Source: Nitrosopumilaceae archaeon (GTDB lineage: Archaea > Thermoproteota > Nitrososphaeria > Nitrososphaerales > Nitrosopumilaceae). Taken from it: a stretch of DNA of 7,037 nt. The DNA is taken from contig DUJB01000076.1 in assembly GCA_013330055.1 (NCBI GenBank), positions 2,042-9,078 on the forward strand. Direction: 5' to 3'. The notes under the pieces were generated by a model. The model was not told the DNA's origin, ran no database searches, and worked only from the letters and a program-made list of their open reading frames with translations. A program made the position numbers and the translations under genes. Below are positions 6,610 through 7,037 of this stretch, piece by piece (the first letter of the stretch is position 1; each line of letters begins with the position of its first letter).

Positions 6610-6635
6610 AATTTGCTCAATAAACATAGCAAATT
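6610..6635. repeat. Perfect 8-bp inverted repeat between the two minus-strand genes
   Basis: AATTTGCT at 6610-6617 and AGCAAATT at 6628-6635 are exact reverse complements separated by 10 bases. On the - strand the element begins 10 nt past the stop of the 115-residue gene and sits about 47-72 nt before the predicted start of the next transcript. It may be a regulator-binding dyad for that promoter or an RNA hairpin at the end of the upstream gene. No poly-T run follows, which argues against a simple terminator. Confidence 0.55.
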
Positions 6636-6644
6636 GAATTCTCT

Positions 6645-6992
6645 TTAAACCGGAAGAGAAACCTGACCTTTGTATTCTTGTATGTTATCTGCTTGAAGCA
6701 TCTTTACAACGGCATCTTTTCGCTGTATATCTAATCCCCTAGCTATTGCTTTTGAGATTCCGTTTTTGTCACACAAAACTATCATGTATCCACTAACATC
6801 AGTAAGGACATATCCGCCAGCATCGTTTAAAACGGCATACATATTTTCTTCCCCCACTGGTTCCCAGATATTTGTTTTGTTGTCTTTTAATGCAAGTGCT
6901 GGCATTGCAGTGTCATTTGTAAATTTATTCAGATACTCTCTTGCACTTTTTACTCGTTTTTCACCTATTTTTAATGCCATAAAATATTGCAT
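6645..6992 (-). CDS. Hypothetical 115-residue protein
   Basis: I do not recognise this protein. It is probably soluble: no signal peptide or membrane segment is seen, and there is a single Cys (residue 74). The N-terminal 24 residues are basic and helical-looking (GEKRVKSAREYLNKF). The middle has short strand-like segments with Gly turns (NDAGGYVLTDVSGYMIVLCD, about 56-75), followed by a probable helix (KDAVVKMLQADNI). Coding status is supported by a near-consensus TATA box exactly placed for a leaderless ATG at 6992, and by a compact frame with ordinary composition. An alternative ATG at 6980 would drop four residues, but the promoter spacing favours 6992. The next gene in the same direction lies 81 nt downstream with its own promoter, so a shared operon is possible but not required. 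Confidence 0.7.
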   Translation of the reverse strand: MQYFMALKIGEKRVKSAREYLNKFTNDTAMPALALKDNKTNIWEPVGEENMYAVLNDAGGYVLTDVSGYMIVLCDKNGISKAIARGLDIQRKDAVVKMLQADNIQEYKGQVSLPV

Positions 6993-7014
6993 AGAAACTT
7001 TTACACGTTTTTGT

Positions 7015-7022
7015 TATTTATA
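7015..7022 (-). promoter_or_regulatory. TATA box for the 115-residue protein gene
   Basis: On the - strand this reads TATAAATA, a near-perfect archaeal box A, centred 26 nt before the ATG at 6992. There is no ribosome site between the box and the ATG, so a leaderless transcript is expected. This fixes the start codon. Confidence 0.7.
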
Positions 7023-7037
7023 GGATATCTCATCAAG

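Noticed and set aside
6610..6644. The 8-bp hairpin as an intrinsic terminator of the 115-residue gene
   Set aside because: The stem is AT-rich and no T-run follows on the - strand. It is kept as an inverted repeat of unknown role.
6766..7023. Open frame of 85 residues on the + strand
   Set aside because: It is antisense to the 115-residue gene, which has a well-placed TATA box; this frame has none and runs across that promoter.

Overview
The window is an AT-rich, densely packed archaeal segment. It most likely comes from the Nitrososphaerota (Thaumarchaeota, ammonia-oxidising archaea or close relatives). The reasons are: an archaeal AMP phosphorylase, an archaeal-type ornithine cyclodeaminase (LOR/SDH-domain family), a plant-EGY-like site-2 protease, TATA boxes placed about 26 nt before start codons (leaderless mRNAs), and a Shine-Dalgarno site only where a gene lies inside an operon. 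The lineage is inferred from gene content and style; no rRNA or other marker is present.

Left part, + strand (1-3131): the 3' end of a Cu(+)-exporting P1B-type ATPase. Its reading frame runs in from beyond the window and carries the tail of a YHS/TRASH-type Cys finger before the first membrane helix. Eight nucleotides after it comes an M50 site-2 intramembrane metalloprotease that starts with TTG. Its Shine-Dalgarno sequence overlaps the ATPase stop codon, so the two form a tight operon.

Middle, + strand (3132-5306): an AMP phosphorylase with its own TATA box and a GTG start, then a small membrane-anchored protein. Its exported part is about one quarter methionine and is built from 14-residue repeats with a regular Asn/Asp-Pro-Gln step. 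This protein is the most unusual item. With the copper ATPase nearby, a role in extracytoplasmic copper handling is an attractive but untested idea.

Right part, - strand (5334-7022): an archaeal ornithine cyclodeaminase-type protein convergent with the Met-rich gene, and upstream of it a 115-residue protein that I do not recognise. Each has its own TATA box. A perfect 8-bp inverted repeat lies between them. There is no gene-free stretch over 300 bases, and I saw no tRNA, rRNA, insertion sequence or CRISPR array.
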